64,000 nt of DNA from Mycobacterium sp. Aquia_216 (GTDB lineage: Bacteria; Actinomycetota; Actinomycetes; Mycobacteriales; Mycobacteriaceae): assembly GCF_026723865.1 (NCBI RefSeq), contig NZ_CP113529.1:1116001-1180000 (forward strand). The letters run 5' to 3'. The translations under genes and the position numbers were made by a program. Of the stretch, positions 17,130 through 26,677 are shown one piece after another. The notes under the pieces were generated by a model that worked only from the letters and a program-made list of their open reading frames with translations, had not been told where the DNA came from and ran no database searches. The first letter of the stretch is position 1. Each line of letters begins with the position of its first letter.

Positions 17130-18416
17130 ATGTCTGTCGTTGGCACCCCGAAGAGCGCCGAACAGATCCAGCACGACTGGGACAACAACCCGCGCTGGAA
17201 AGACACCAGCCGCACCTACACCGCCCAAGATGTCGTGGCCCTGCAGGGCAGCGTCGTCGAGGAGCACACCCTGGCCCGCCGCGGCGCCGAGGTGCTGTGG
17301 GAGCAGCTGCACGACCTGGAGTACATCAATGCTCTGGGTGCGCTGACCGGCAACATGGCCGTGCAGCAGGTGCGCGCCGGCCTGAAGGCCATCTACCTCT
17401 CCGGTTGGCAGGTCGCCGGCGACGCCAACCTGTCCGGCCACACCTACCCCGACCAGAGCCTGTACCCGGCCAACTCGGTGCCGCAGGTCATCCGTCGCAT
17501 CAACAACGCGCTGCTGCGCGCCGACGAGATCGCCAAGGTCGAGGGTGACCGGTCGGTGGAGAACTGGCTGGCGCCGATCGTCGCGGACGGCGAGGCCGGC
17601 TTCGGTGGCGCCCTCAATGTGTACGAACTTCAGAAGGCAATGATCGCCGCAGGCGTCGCGGGGTCGCACTGGGAAGATCAGTTGGCTTCGGAGAAGAAGT
17701 GCGGCCACCTCGGTGGCAAGGTGCTGATCCCGACTCAGCAGCACATCCGCACCCTGACCTCGGCGCGTCTGGCCGCCGACGTCGCCGGGGTGCCGACGGT
17801 CGTGATTGCGCGCACCGATGCCGAGGCGGCGACGCTGATCACCTCGGACGTCGACGAGCGCGACCGGCCGTTCATCACCGGTGAGCGGACCAAGGAAGGC
17901 TTCTACCGCGTCAAGAACGGCCTCGAGCCGTGCATCGCGCGGGCCAAGGCCTACGCGCCGTACTCCGACCTGATCTGGATGGAGACCGGAACCCCGGACC
18001 TCGACCTCGCCGCCAAGTTCGCCGAGGGCGTCAAGTCCGAGTTCCCCGACCAGATGCTGGCCTACAACTGCTCGCCTTCCTTCAACTGGAAGAAGCACCT
18101 GGATGACTCCACCATCGCGAAGTTCCAAAAAGAGCTTGGTGCAATGGGATTCAAGTTCCAGTTCATCACGCTGGCCGGCTTCCACGCGCTGAACTACTCG
18201 ATGTTCGATCTGGCCTACGGCTACGCCCGCAACCAGATGAGCGCTTATGTCGAGCTGCAGGAGCGCGAGTTCGCCGCCGAAGAGCGTGGCTACACCGCGA
18301 CGAAGCACCAGCGCGAGGTCGGTGCCGGTTACTTCGACCGCATCGCCACCACGGTGGACCCGACCTCGTCGACCACCGCGCTGACCGGCTCCACCGAAGA
18401 GGGTCAGTTTCACTGA
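17130..18416 (+). CDS. icl1: Isocitrate lyase
   Basis: A 428-residue enzyme splitting isocitrate to succinate and glyoxylate (glyoxylate shunt). In mycobacteria it also acts as methylisocitrate lyase in propionate handling. It is needed for growth on fatty acids. Visible are the catalytic motif [13 protein letters not shown] with the active-site Cys, and the metal/substrate segments [10 protein letters not shown] and [13 protein letters not shown]. Start ATG 17130 follows the strong ribosome site AAGGAGTAAG. The promoter region 16875-17129 holds a RamB-type box and a palindrome. A 58-bp tandem repeat begins within its last codons. Confidence 0.97.
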   Translation: MSVVGTPKSAEQIQHDWDNNPRWKDTSRTYTAQDVVALQGSVVEEHTLARRGAEVLWEQLHDLEYINALGALTGNMAVQQVRAGLKAIYLSGWQVAGDANLSGHTYPDQSLYPANSVPQVIRRINNALLRADEIAKVEGDRSVENWLAPIVADGEAGFGGALNVYELQKAMIAAGVAGSHWEDQLASEKKCGHLGGKVLIPTQQHIRTLTSARLAADVAGVPTVVIARTDAEAATLITSDVDERDRPFITGERTKEGFYRVKNGLEPCIARAKAYAPYSDLIWMETGTPDLDLAAKFAEGVKSEFPDQMLAYNCSPSFNWKKHLDDSTIAKFQKELGAMGFKFQFITLAGFHALNYSMFDLAYGYARNQMSAYVELQEREFAAEERGYTATKHQREVGAGYFDRIATTVDPTSSTTALTGSTEEGQFH

Positions 18417-18533
18417 GGACGAGCGGGCGTGAGCCCGCGAGGATCGAAGTGAAACCGATAGGTGAAGTCACTGAGGACGAGCGGGCGTGAGCCCGCGAGG
18501 ATCGAAGTGAAACCGATAGGTGAAGTCACTGAG
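18411..18533 (+). repeat. 58-bp tandem repeat, 2.1 copies, overlapping the icl1 stop
   Basis: A unit beginning CACTGAGGACGAGC recurs at 18411, 18469 and, partly, at 18527 with a 58-base period and no mismatches seen between the two full copies. Each unit holds a hairpin GCGGGC-GTGA-GCCCGC (18423-18438, 18481-18496). The first copy includes the last His codon and stop of icl1. Exact copies imply recent duplication, and copy number is likely to vary between strains. Confidence 0.85.
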
Positions 18534-18564
18534 CCCAGCTGCGTTACCTCGCGGCTGAAGTAGC

Positions 18565-18599
18565 ATAGGCCCCGCCCGGCGATCCTGGGCGGGGCCTAT
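18565..18599 (+). terminator. Hairpin terminator after icl1
   Basis: A perfect 13-bp stem (ATAGGCCCCGCCC at 18565-18577, complement at 18587-18599) with a 9-base loop, followed by TGCTGTG without a true T run. It lies between icl1 and fadB2 and probably ends icl1 transcripts. Confidence 0.6.
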
Positions 18600-18632
18600 T
18601 GCTGTGTAAGACAATATGACTGGAGAAATGCA

Positions 18633-19496
18633 TTGAGCGACACAGGGATTCAGCGGGTTGGGGTTGTCGGGGCCGGCCAGATGGGGTCCGGAATCGCCGA
18701 AGTCTCGGTCCGCGCCGGCGTCGCGGTCACCGTCTACGAGACCACCGAGGCGCTGATCACGGCGGGCCGCAACCGCATCGTGAAGTCGCTCGAGCGTGGC
18801 GTCAGCGCGGGCAAGGTGACCGAGCGCGAACGGGACCGCGCCCTGAGTCAGCTCACCTTCACCACCGACCTGAAGGACCTGGCCGACCGCCAGCTGGTGA
18901 TCGAGGCGATCGTCGAGGACGAGGCCGTCAAGGCTGAGGTCTTCGCGAAACTCGACCAAGTGATTACCGACCCCGACGCGGTGCTGGCGTCGAACACCTC
19001 GAGCATTCCGATCATGAAGATCGCCGCGGCCACCAAGAACCCCCAGCGGGTGCTGGGCTTGCACTTCTTCAACCCGGTGCCCGTGCTGCCGCTGGTCGAA
19101 CTGGTCAGCACGCTGGTGACCGACACCGCCGCCGCCGCTCGTACCGAGGAGTTCGCCGGCGCGGTGCTGGGCAAACAAGTGGTGCGCTGTTCCGACCGGT
19201 CCGGATTCGTGGTGAACGCCCTCTTGGTGCCCTATCTACTGTCGGCCATCCGGATGGTGGAGGCGGGATTCGCCACCATCGAGGATGTCGACAAGGCGGT
19301 CGTTGCTGGCCTGTCGCACCCGATGGGCCCGCTGCGGCTGTCGGATCTTGTTGGCTTGGACACACTCAAACTGATCGCGGACAAGATGTTCGAGGAATTC
19401 AAGGAGCCGCACTACGGGCCGCCGCCGCTGCTGCTGCGCATGGTCGAGGCCGGAATGTTGGGTAAGAAATCGGGTCAGGGTTTCTACTCGTACTGA
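18633..19496 (+). CDS. fadB2: 3-hydroxybutyryl-CoA dehydrogenase
   Basis: A 287-residue NAD(P)-dependent 3-hydroxyacyl-CoA dehydrogenase acting in beta-oxidation/C4 metabolism. It shows the Rossmann loop VGVVGAGQMGSGIAEV, the catalytic region NTSSIPIMKIAAATKNPQRV with LGLHFFNPVPVLPLVEL, and the dimer domain SGFVVNALLVPYLLSAIRM. The start is TTG 18633 (MSDTGIQRVG); the ATG just upstream reads into an immediate stop. It matches Rv0468 in sequence and in place after icl1. Confidence 0.94.
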   Translation: MSDTGIQRVGVVGAGQMGSGIAEVSVRAGVAVTVYETTEALITAGRNRIVKSLERGVSAGKVTERERDRALSQLTFTTDLKDLADRQLVIEAIVEDEAVKAEVFAKLDQVITDPDAVLASNTSSIPIMKIAAATKNPQRVLGLHFFNPVPVLPLVELVSTLVTDTAAAARTEEFAGAVLGKQVVRCSDRSGFVVNALLVPYLLSAIRMVEAGFATIEDVDKAVVAGLSHPMGPLRLSDLVGLDTLKLIADKMFEEFKEPHYGPPPLLLRMVEAGMLGKKSGQGFYSY

Positions 19497-19541
19497 AACC
19501 GTTTCGCAAGATTTTCACGGACCTGTGCATTGACGTCGTGA

Positions 19542-20465
<924 letters not shown>

Positions 20466-20499
20466 ACGCGAGTGTGTGAAGTAGACGTGAGCAGGAACG

Positions 20500-20529
20500 G
20501 CGGGCCGGGCGCAGTGCTGTCCGGCCCGC
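20500..20529. terminator. Bidirectional hairpin between umaA and pcaA
   Basis: A perfect 9-bp stem GCGGGCCGG (20500-20508) and CCGGCCCGC (20521-20529) with a 12-base loop, exactly between the convergent stops of umaA and pcaA. Confidence 0.6.
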
Positions 20530-21393
20530 TTACTTCTCGAGCGTGAACTGGTCGACGTCGGTGTAGCCCTGGCGGAACAGGTTCGCGCAACCAGTCAGGT
20601 ACTTCATGTACCGGTCGTAGACCTTCTGTGACTGGATTGCGATCGCCGTGTCCTTGTTGGCCTCCAACGCGGCGGCCCACATGTCCAGGGTGCGCGCGTA
20701 GTGCAGCTGCAAGGACTGGACCCGGGTGAGCTTAAAGCCGGCCGCAAGAGCGTGCTCTTCCACCAACTGGGGGGTGGGCAGCCAGCCGCCCGGGAAGATC
20801 TCGGCCAGGATGAACTGCGTGAAGTGAACGACTTCGTGGGTCAGCGGCAGACCCTTGGCCCTGGCCTCCTTGAACGGCGGACGCACGATCGTGTGCAGCA
20901 TCATGACGCCGTCGGCCGGCAGCACCGAGTGCGCCATCTCGAAAAAGCGGCCCCATCGCGCGCGGCCGAAGTGCTCGAATGCACCGATCGATACGATCCG
21001 GTCGACCGGCTCGTCGAACTTCTCCCAGCCCTCCAGCAAGACTCGCCGGGTGCGCTTGGTGTCCAGCTGATCGAAGGACTTCTGAACGTGTTCGGCCTGA
21101 TTCTCGGACAGTGTCAGGCCCACGACGTTGACGTCGTACTTCTCGATCGCACGTCGTAGCGTGGCGCCCCAGCCGCAGCCGATGTCCAGCAGCGTCATGC
21201 CGGGCTCGAGGCGCAGCTTGGAAAGCGACAAGTCGATCTTGGCGAGCTGCGCCCCTTCCAGGGTCATGTCGTCGCGCTCGAAGTACGCGCAGCTGTAGGT
21301 CTGCGAGGGGTCCAGAAAGAGCCGGAAGAAGTCGTCAGACAGGTCGTAGTGCGCTTGCACGTTGCCGAAATGCGGCGTGAGCTGCACGGCCAT
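20530..21393 (-). CDS. pcaA: Mycolic acid cyclopropane synthase PcaA
   Basis: A 287-residue SAM-dependent cyclopropane synthase. In M. tuberculosis PcaA makes the proximal cyclopropane of alpha-mycolates, needed for cording and persistence. It shows SAM motif I TLLDIGCGWGATL, the lid segment [13 protein letters not shown], the active-site region GAFEHFGRARWG, and the end YTDVDQFTLEK. The start at 21393 (MAVQLTPHFGNVQ) matches family length; the open frame upstream is not used. The upstream 180 bases to the TetR gene hold its promoter; no gene like Rv0471c is seen there. Confidence 0.95.
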   Translation of the reverse strand: MAVQLTPHFGNVQAHYDLSDDFFRLFLDPSQTYSCAYFERDDMTLEGAQLAKIDLSLSKLRLEPGMTLLDIGCGWGATLRRAIEKYDVNVVGLTLSENQAEHVQKSFDQLDTKRTRRVLLEGWEKFDEPVDRIVSIGAFEHFGRARWGRFFEMAHSVLPADGVMMLHTIVRPPFKEARAKGLPLTHEVVHFTQFILAEIFPGGWLPTPQLVEEHALAAGFKLTRVQSLQLHYARTLDMWAAALEANKDTAIAIQSQKVYDRYMKYLTGCANLFRQGYTDVDQFTLEK

Positions 21394-21575
21394 AACGAAG
21401 GAAGCCTTTCTATATCCCGGAACTACGGACGAATTGAGAGGTAATACCCAACGGCCTCCGGTGCATGCCCTCTGCATGCTATCGGTTCAACCGGCACGAA
21501 TCGCGTACGCGGCAGAGTCATAGGGTCACACGGAACAGGCGTAATTCACAAAACGAGCTGCACGCCAGCGCGGGT

Positions 21576-22292
21576 TCAGGGCTCCCGCGGCGGCAGGATC
21601 GGCGACGGATGCGGCTCCTCTCGGAACTTGTCCAACGACCCACCGACTTCGACAATGCCGCACAGCGCGTTCCAGCTGAGCATGGTCAAGTAGTCGATCA
21701 GTTCGTCTCTGCTCATCCGCGGATTCGACATCCACGAGTGAGTGGCCAATTGCACACCGCCGACGATCAAGTAGGACCAGGGCTCCGCGCCGCCGGTGTC
21801 CATCCCGGCCTGCATCATGCGGTGGCGCATCATCACCGCGATCATGCGGGCGATGATCCGCTCGGAGTCGGCGATCACTTTGCTCTTGCTGGCCGAGCTG
21901 TTCGCCATCACGAACCGGTACGGCTCCGGCTCGTCCGCCACGGTATCGACATAGACGCGGATGACTGCGCGGGTCAGGTCGATGCCGTCGAGATTCGATG
22001 TCAGCGCGGCGGCCATGTTCGGAATCAGCGTGGTCTGCGCGATCCGGCGCATCACGGCGGTCGTCAGGTCGTTCTTGTCGACGAAGTAGCGGTACAGAAC
22101 CGTCTTGGAAACGCCGATCTCGGCGGCGATCTCGTCCATGCTGAGGTGGCGGCCGAGTCGGCGGATTGCCTCGATCGTGCCGTCGACCAGCTCATTGCGC
22201 CGTTCCACCTTGTGTTGATGCCAGCGCCGTTTGCGGCCGTCCGTCTTCACGATTGCAGCCGGGATTTGCTCTGTCACTGTCGACGATTCCAT
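21576..22292 (-). CDS. TetR family transcriptional regulator (Rv0472c-like)
   Basis: A 238-residue TetR-type repressor. The N-terminal DNA-binding domain contains the helix-turn-helix SMDEIAAEIGVSKTVLYRYFVDKNDL at about residues 50-76. The C-terminal domain carries ligand-pocket helices with no recognised ligand. It is divergent from the DUF445 gene and lies upstream of pcaA, so it may control either. M. tuberculosis Rv0472c has been linked to fatty-acid/lipid control. Confidence 0.9.
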   Translation of the reverse strand: MESSTVTEQIPAAIVKTDGRKRRWHQHKVERRNELVDGTIEAIRRLGRHLSMDEIAAEIGVSKTVLYRYFVDKNDLTTAVMRRIAQTTLIPNMAAALTSNLDGIDLTRAVIRVYVDTVADEPEPYRFVMANSSASKSKVIADSERIIARMIAVMMRHRMMQAGMDTGGAEPWSYLIVGGVQLATHSWMSNPRMSRDELIDYLTMLSWNALCGIVEVGGSLDKFREEPHPSPILPPREP

Positions 22293-22410
22293 TCCCTAGA
22301 CGCCCCCGATAGTACGGCGTTGGGGAGCCGATTAGGCGGATGAGACCTCTCGGAAAGGCCCTTCATCAACCGTCTAGTAACACTAACTGGCCCGCGCGAT
22401 ACATGATGGT

Positions 22411-23793
22411 GTGGTGGTACACAGAGCCTCACCGGGAGCCGAGGCATCCGGCTCGGCCGCTTCGCGGCCAGAGTCAACCGTGCCGTCGGCCCCGGCGGAT
22501 CGGACTCGGGCGTCCCTCGCCGAGTCATTCGCTGGTGCCGATCCGGAGGCGGACGCGCAGCGGCGGGTGGGGCTGCGCCGGATGAAGTTGGTGGCACTGA
22601 GCTTCTTGGTCGGTGCCACCGTCGTGTTCCTGGCCTGCCGCTGGGCGCAGGCGCACGGCAGCGTGGGCGCCTGGGTCGGCTATGTCGGCGCGGCCGCCGA
22701 GGCCGGCATGGTGGGTGCCCTGGCGGACTGGTTCGCGGTGACCGCGCTGTTCAAGCACCCCCTCGGCATACCGATCCCGCATACCGCGATCATCAAGCGC
22801 AAGAAGGATCAGCTCGGGGAGGGCCTGGGCACTTTCGTGCGGGAGAACTTCCTGTCGCCGGCGGTGGTGGAGACCAAGCTGCGCGACGCCCAGGTCCCGG
22901 GTCGGCTCGGCAAGTGGCTGTCGGAGCCCTCGCATGCCGGGCGGGTGGCGAGCGAGGCTGCGACGGTGTTGCGAGTGCTCGTCGAGCTGCTGCGGGACGA
23001 GGACGTCCAGCAGGTGATCGACCGGATGATCGTGCGCCGCATCGCCGAACCCCAGTGGGGGCCGCCGGTGGGCCGGGTCTTGTCGACGCTGCTCGCCGAG
23101 AACCGGCAGGAGGCCCTCATCCAGTTGCTCGCTGACCGGGCCTTCCAGTGGTCGCTGAACGCGGGCGAGATCATCCAGCGAGTGGTCGAGCGTGACTCAC
23201 CGACCTGGTCGCCGCGATTCGTTGACCACCTTGTCGGTGACCGCATCCACCGCGAATTGATGGACTTCACCGACAAGGTGCGCCGCAACCCGGACCACGA
23301 ATTACGCCGTTCGGCGACCCGCTTCCTGTTTGAATTCGCCGACGACCTCCAACACGACCCCGATACCATTGCGCGCGCCGACGCGGTCAAAGAGCAGCTG
23401 ATGGCGCGCGATGAGATCGCCAATGCGGCGGCGAGCGCGTGGAAGACCCTCAAACGTTTGGTGCTCGAGGGCGTCGATGATCCGTCCAGCGCGTTGCGCA
23501 CCCGTATCGCGGAAGCCGTCGTACGCATCGGGGAGTCTTTGCGCGACGATGCCGAGTTGCGCGACAAGGTCGACAACTGGATTGTGCGGGCGGCCCAGCA
23601 CCTTGTCTCGCAGTACGGGATCGAGATCACCGCGATCATCACCGACACGATCGAACGTTGGGACGCCGAGGAGGCGAGCCGGCGGATCGAACTGCACGTG
23701 GGACGTGACCTGCAATTTATTCGGATCAACGGCACGGTGGTGGGCTCGCTGGCCGGCCTGCTGATCTACGCCGCCGCGCAGCTGTTTTTCTAG
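22411..23793 (+). CDS. DUF445 membrane protein (Rv0473-like)
   Basis: A 460-residue DUF445 protein. One helix lies near residues 55-75 (LVALSFLVGATVVFLACRWA). The family core AAAEAGMVGALADWFAVTALFKHPLGIPIPHTAII follows, then a long helical domain, then a C-terminal helix VVGSLAGLLIYAAAQLFF. It is probably an inner-membrane protein of unknown function. The GTG start at 22411 is chosen by frame; other GTG codons are possible. Confidence 0.87.
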   Translation: MVVHRASPGAEASGSAASRPESTVPSAPADRTRASLAESFAGADPEADAQRRVGLRRMKLVALSFLVGATVVFLACRWAQAHGSVGAWVGYVGAAAEAGMVGALADWFAVTALFKHPLGIPIPHTAIIKRKKDQLGEGLGTFVRENFLSPAVVETKLRDAQVPGRLGKWLSEPSHAGRVASEAATVLRVLVELLRDEDVQQVIDRMIVRRIAEPQWGPPVGRVLSTLLAENRQEALIQLLADRAFQWSLNAGEIIQRVVERDSPTWSPRFVDHLVGDRIHRELMDFTDKVRRNPDHELRRSATRFLFEFADDLQHDPDTIARADAVKEQLMARDEIANAAASAWKTLKRLVLEGVDDPSSALRTRIAEAVVRIGESLRDDAELRDKVDNWIVRAAQHLVSQYGIEITAIITDTIERWDAEEASRRIELHVGRDLQFIRINGTVVGSLAGLLIYAAAQLFF

Positions 23794-23806
23794 GGGTGCT
23801 AACTAC

Positions 23807-23824
23807 TGCTTGCAAATGCAAGCA
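23807..23824. promoter_or_regulatory. 18-bp inverted repeat upstream of the XRE regulator gene
   Basis: TGCTTGCA-AA-TGCAAGCA is a perfect 8+2+8 dyad, 57 bases before the ATG of the XRE gene and just after the DUF445 stop. It is well placed to be the operator of the regulator at 23881 or of another dimeric repressor. Confidence 0.6.
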
Positions 23825-23880
23825 CATGTCCGTACGCTCGGTAGCTGTCAAGGTCGGCCAACGGACCCGAGGAGCACGCA

Positions 23881-24288
23881 ATGCCACCGGAGGAGACGCT
23901 CTCCGCCAAGGTGTCCACTGCAGCTTCCGACATCGGCAGCTTCATCCGAAGCCAGCGTGAACTCGCCCAGGTCTCGGTCCGACAGCTTGCCGAGCTGGCC
24001 GGTGTCAGCAATCCCTACCTGAGCCAGGTCGAGCGCGGACTGCGCAAGCCGTCGGCCGACGTTCTCAGTCAGATCGCGAAAGCGCTGCGGGTTTCCGCCG
24101 AGGTCCTCTACGTGAGGGCCGGGATTCTCGAGCCAAGCGACAAGAGCCAAGTGCGGGACGCGATCATCACCGATTCGGCGATCACCGAGCGTCAAAAGCA
24201 GATTCTGCTCGACATCTACGCCTCATTTGCCCAGCAAAGCGAATCCAGCCACGAGGAGTGTTCGACCGAATCCGCAAACCACGAGTGA
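23881..24288 (+). CDS. XRE family transcriptional regulator (Rv0474-like)
   Basis: A 135-residue regulator with an N-terminal XRE helix-turn-helix at residues ~20-75 (SIRSQRELAQVSVRQLAELA-type core, then SNPYLSQVERGLRKPSADVL) and a short C-terminal helix ERQKQILLDIYASFAQ. Start ATG 23881 follows GAGGAGCACGCA. It precedes hbhA by 301 bases, the same order as Rv0474-Rv0475. In M. tuberculosis Rv0474 has been described as a copper-responsive repressor. An inverted repeat upstream suggests autoregulation. Confidence 0.9.
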   Translation: MPPEETLSAKVSTAASDIGSFIRSQRELAQVSVRQLAELAGVSNPYLSQVERGLRKPSADVLSQIAKALRVSAEVLYVRAGILEPSDKSQVRDAIITDSAITERQKQILLDIYASFAQQSESSHEECSTESANHE

Positions 24289-24589
24289 GGTAGCCCGGCT
24301 GGGCGGCTCAGCTGCGAAATCGCCTGAGCTCACGTTGGTGACGTATATCCCAACGGCCGCTTGGTTACCCAGAAGGGAAGGATGCACCGATTCCCCGGCG
24401 CCCACGCGCCGAAACCCACTCGATCGTCAACCCGACCCGACCAACCAGGAGGTTTCCCGGCAAGTCGCGTGCCATGTCAATCCGCGGGTCTTGACTACTC
24501 CTCGCACGAGGAGCCGACGCTTGCCCCGACTTCCCAACCACACACTTCACAAACCTGAGAACGAAAACCAACCATGAAAGGAAAACACC
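24289..24589 (+). promoter_or_regulatory. hbhA leader/promoter region
   Basis: 301 bases without a convincing gene. The end carries the hbhA ribosome site GAAAGG 9-14 bases before the ATG. No strong hairpin was found. Codon choice in the open frames here does not look coding. It probably holds the hbhA promoter and 5' leader. Confidence 0.4.
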
Positions 24590-25198
24590 ATGGCTGACAA
24601 CACGAATATCGAAGAATTGCGGGCACCGTTGCTCGCGGCCCTGGGCGCGGCCGACCTGGCCCTGGCCACCGTGAACGAGCTCCTCGGCAACCTGCGCGAC
24701 CGCGCCGAAGACACGCGCACCGACACCCGCAGTCGCGTCGAGGAGAGCCGCGCTCGCATCGCCAAGCTGCAAGACGAACTGCCCGAGCAGTTCACCGAGC
24801 TGCGCGAGCGCTTCACTCCCGAGGAGCTGCGTAAGGCTGCCGAGGGCTACCTGGACGCCGCGACCAACCGCTACAACGAGCTGGTCGAGCGGGGCGAGGC
24901 CGCGCTGCAGCGGCTGCGCAACCAGCGGCCGTTCGAGGAGACCACGGCGCGCGCCGAGGGCTACGTCGACCAGGCCGTCGAGCTGACCCAGGAAGCGCTG
25001 GGCACCGTGGCTTCGCAGACCCGCGCGGTCGGCGAGCGTGCGGCCAAGCTGGTCGGCATCGAGCTGCCCAAGAAGGCCGAGTCGGCCGGCAAGGCGGTCG
25101 CGAAGAAGGCCCCGGCCAAGAAGGCCCCCGCCAAGAAGGCTCCGGCCAAGAAGGCTCCGGCCAAGAAGTCGGCGGCCAAGAAGGTCACCCAGAAGTAG
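24590..25198 (+). CDS. hbhA: Heparin-binding haemagglutinin
   Basis: A 202-residue surface adhesin that binds sulfated sugars on epithelial cells and also touches lipid bodies. The order is a short N-terminal segment, a long coiled-coil rich in Ala/Glu/Arg (about residues 10-150), and a C-terminal lysine-rich tail with four PAKKA-type repeats ending [11 protein letters not shown]. In M. tuberculosis the lysines are methylated and bind heparin. The tail is built from near-identical 15-base units, so its length can vary. The start is ATG 24590 after GAAAGG. Confidence 0.95.
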   Translation: MADNTNIEELRAPLLAALGAADLALATVNELLGNLRDRAEDTRTDTRSRVEESRARIAKLQDELPEQFTELRERFTPEELRKAAEGYLDAATNRYNELVERGEAALQRLRNQRPFEETTARAEGYVDQAVELTQEALGTVASQTRAVGERAAKLVGIELPKKAESAGKAVAKKAPAKKAPAKKAPAKKAPAKKSAAKKVTQK

Positions 25199-25270
25199 TA
25201 CGGATTCCGGGTTGCCCTGCGGGGCAACTCGGATTCGACGTTTCCGACGCCGCCCGCATACCCTTGAGGC

Positions 25271-25558
25271 GTGAACCAAGCCGTGGGTACCGTCATGTTG
25301 GTTCTGCAGATCGCTGTCTTGGTGATGGCGGTGTACGCCTTCGTGCACGCAGCAATGCAGCGGTCCGACGCGTATACGGCCGCGGAAAAGCTGACGAAGC
25401 CGGTATGGCTGGTGATTCTGGGCCTGGCCGTCGCGTTGACGTCCATTCTGAGCTTCGTTTTCGGCGTGCTCGGAATGGCAATCGCGGCCTGCGCGGCCGG
25501 CGTGTATCTGGTCGATGTGCGGCCCAAACTGCTGGAAATTCAGGGCAAGTCGCGCTGA
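25271..25558 (+). CDS. DUF2516 membrane protein (Rv0476-like)
   Basis: A 95-residue protein with GTG start. Three hydrophobic stretches: [40 protein letters not shown] and [17 protein letters not shown]. The C-terminal [14 protein letters not shown] is typical of DUF2516. Function unknown. It is 4 bases from the next gene, so co-transcribed with it and deoC. Confidence 0.85.
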   Translation: MNQAVGTVMLVLQIAVLVMAVYAFVHAAMQRSDAYTAAEKLTKPVWLVILGLAVALTSILSFVFGVLGMAIAACAAGVYLVDVRPKLLEIQGKSR

Positions 25559-25562
25559 CGCG

Positions 25563-25997
25563 ATGAAGGTCCTGCTGGCCGCGCCCGCGGCGGCGGTCGT
25601 CGCCCTGCTGGCCTGGGTGCCCGTGACGGGCACCGCGTTGGCCGAACCCGGCACCGGAGAGGTCAAGCCTGCCGCACCGTTCGTCGACCACACGCAATGG
25701 ACGCAGTGGGGACGGTTGACCAGCCTGCGGGTCTTTCCGACGCCATCCGGGCGGCTGGCGGCTAAACAACCCGGCACCGCGGCCGCGGCCGACGAGGCCT
25801 GGGCCGAGGTGCTGGCGATGGCACCGGGCGCCGACACTCCCGGCATGCGTGCACAGTTCCTCTGCCATTGGCAGTTCGCCGAAATGGCGCAACCGGGCAA
25901 GACGAGCTGGAACCTCGAGCCATGGCGGCCCGTCGTCGACGACGCCGAGATGTTCGCCTCCGGCTGCAATCCCGGCGGCCCGGAAGAGCCCTTCTGA
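25563..25997 (+). CDS. Secreted DUF2599 protein (Rv0477-like)
   Basis: A 144-residue exported protein. The N-terminal signal peptide [20 protein letters not shown] ends near TALA. The mature part has the DUF2599-type segment [21 protein letters not shown], and two cysteines ([13 protein letters not shown]) that could pair. The stop overlaps the deoC start (TGATG at 25995-25999). Function unknown. Confidence 0.85.
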   Translation: MKVLLAAPAAAVVALLAWVPVTGTALAEPGTGEVKPAAPFVDHTQWTQWGRLTSLRVFPTPSGRLAAKQPGTAAAADEAWAEVLAMAPGADTPGMRAQFLCHWQFAEMAQPGKTSWNLEPWRPVVDDAEMFASGCNPGGPEEPF

Positions 25998-26665
25998 TGA
26001 CGCCGAGTCGAGGGCAACTCGCGGCGCTGGTCGACCACACCTTGCTCAAGCCCGAGGCCACCGACGCCGATGTGGTCGCGCTGGTGGAGGAGGCCGCCGC
26101 GCTGGGTGTCTACGCGGTGTGCGTATCCCCGTCGATGGTCCCGGTTGCCGTGGCGACGGGCGGTGTGCGGGTCGCGACGGTGGCCGGCTTTCCGTCCGGC
26201 AAACACGTGCCCGCGGTCAAGGCCCAAGAGGCCGCCCAGGCGGTGGCATCCGGTGCGGGCGAAGTCGACATGGTCATCGACGTCGGCGCCGCGCTGGCCG
26301 GCCGGCTGGGTGTGGTGCGGTCCGACATCGCTGCGGTGCGCGCCGCGATACCCGATGCCGTACTCAAGGTGATCGTGGAATCAGCTGTGTTGCTGGGTGA
26401 TTCGGATGGGCGCACACTAACCGACGTGTGCCGGGCCGCCGAAGATGCCGGCGCGGACTTCGTCAAAACCTCGACCGGGTTTCATCCCGCGGGCGGGGCG
26501 TCGGTGCGGGCGGTCGCACTGATGGCCGAGACCGTCGGCGGTCGCCTCGGGGTCAAGGCCAGCGGCGGGATTCGCACCGCCGCCGACGCGCTCGCGATGG
26601 TGGATGCCGGGGCGACCAGGCTCGGCCTGTCCGGCACGCGGACAGTCCTCGACGGCCTCGGTTAA
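25997..26665 (+). CDS. deoC: Deoxyribose-phosphate aldolase
   Basis: A 222-residue class I aldolase splitting 2-deoxyribose-5-phosphate to acetaldehyde and glyceraldehyde-3-phosphate. Family motifs are [12 protein letters not shown] at the start, the Schiff-base Lys region [16 protein letters not shown], and the helper Lys in [14 protein letters not shown] 25997 overlaps the upstream stop, which implies translational coupling. It is convergent with the DUF2993 gene, with a 12-base gap. Confidence 0.95.
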   Translation: MTPSRGQLAALVDHTLLKPEATDADVVALVEEAAALGVYAVCVSPSMVPVAVATGGVRVATVAGFPSGKHVPAVKAQEAAQAVASGAGEVDMVIDVGAALAGRLGVVRSDIAAVRAAIPDAVLKVIVESAVLLGDSDGRTLTDVCRAAEDAGADFVKTSTGFHPAGGASVRAVALMAETVGGRLGVKASGGIRTAADALAMVDAGATRLGLSGTRTVLDGLG

Positions 26666-26677
26666 ACCGCGGCGCGC

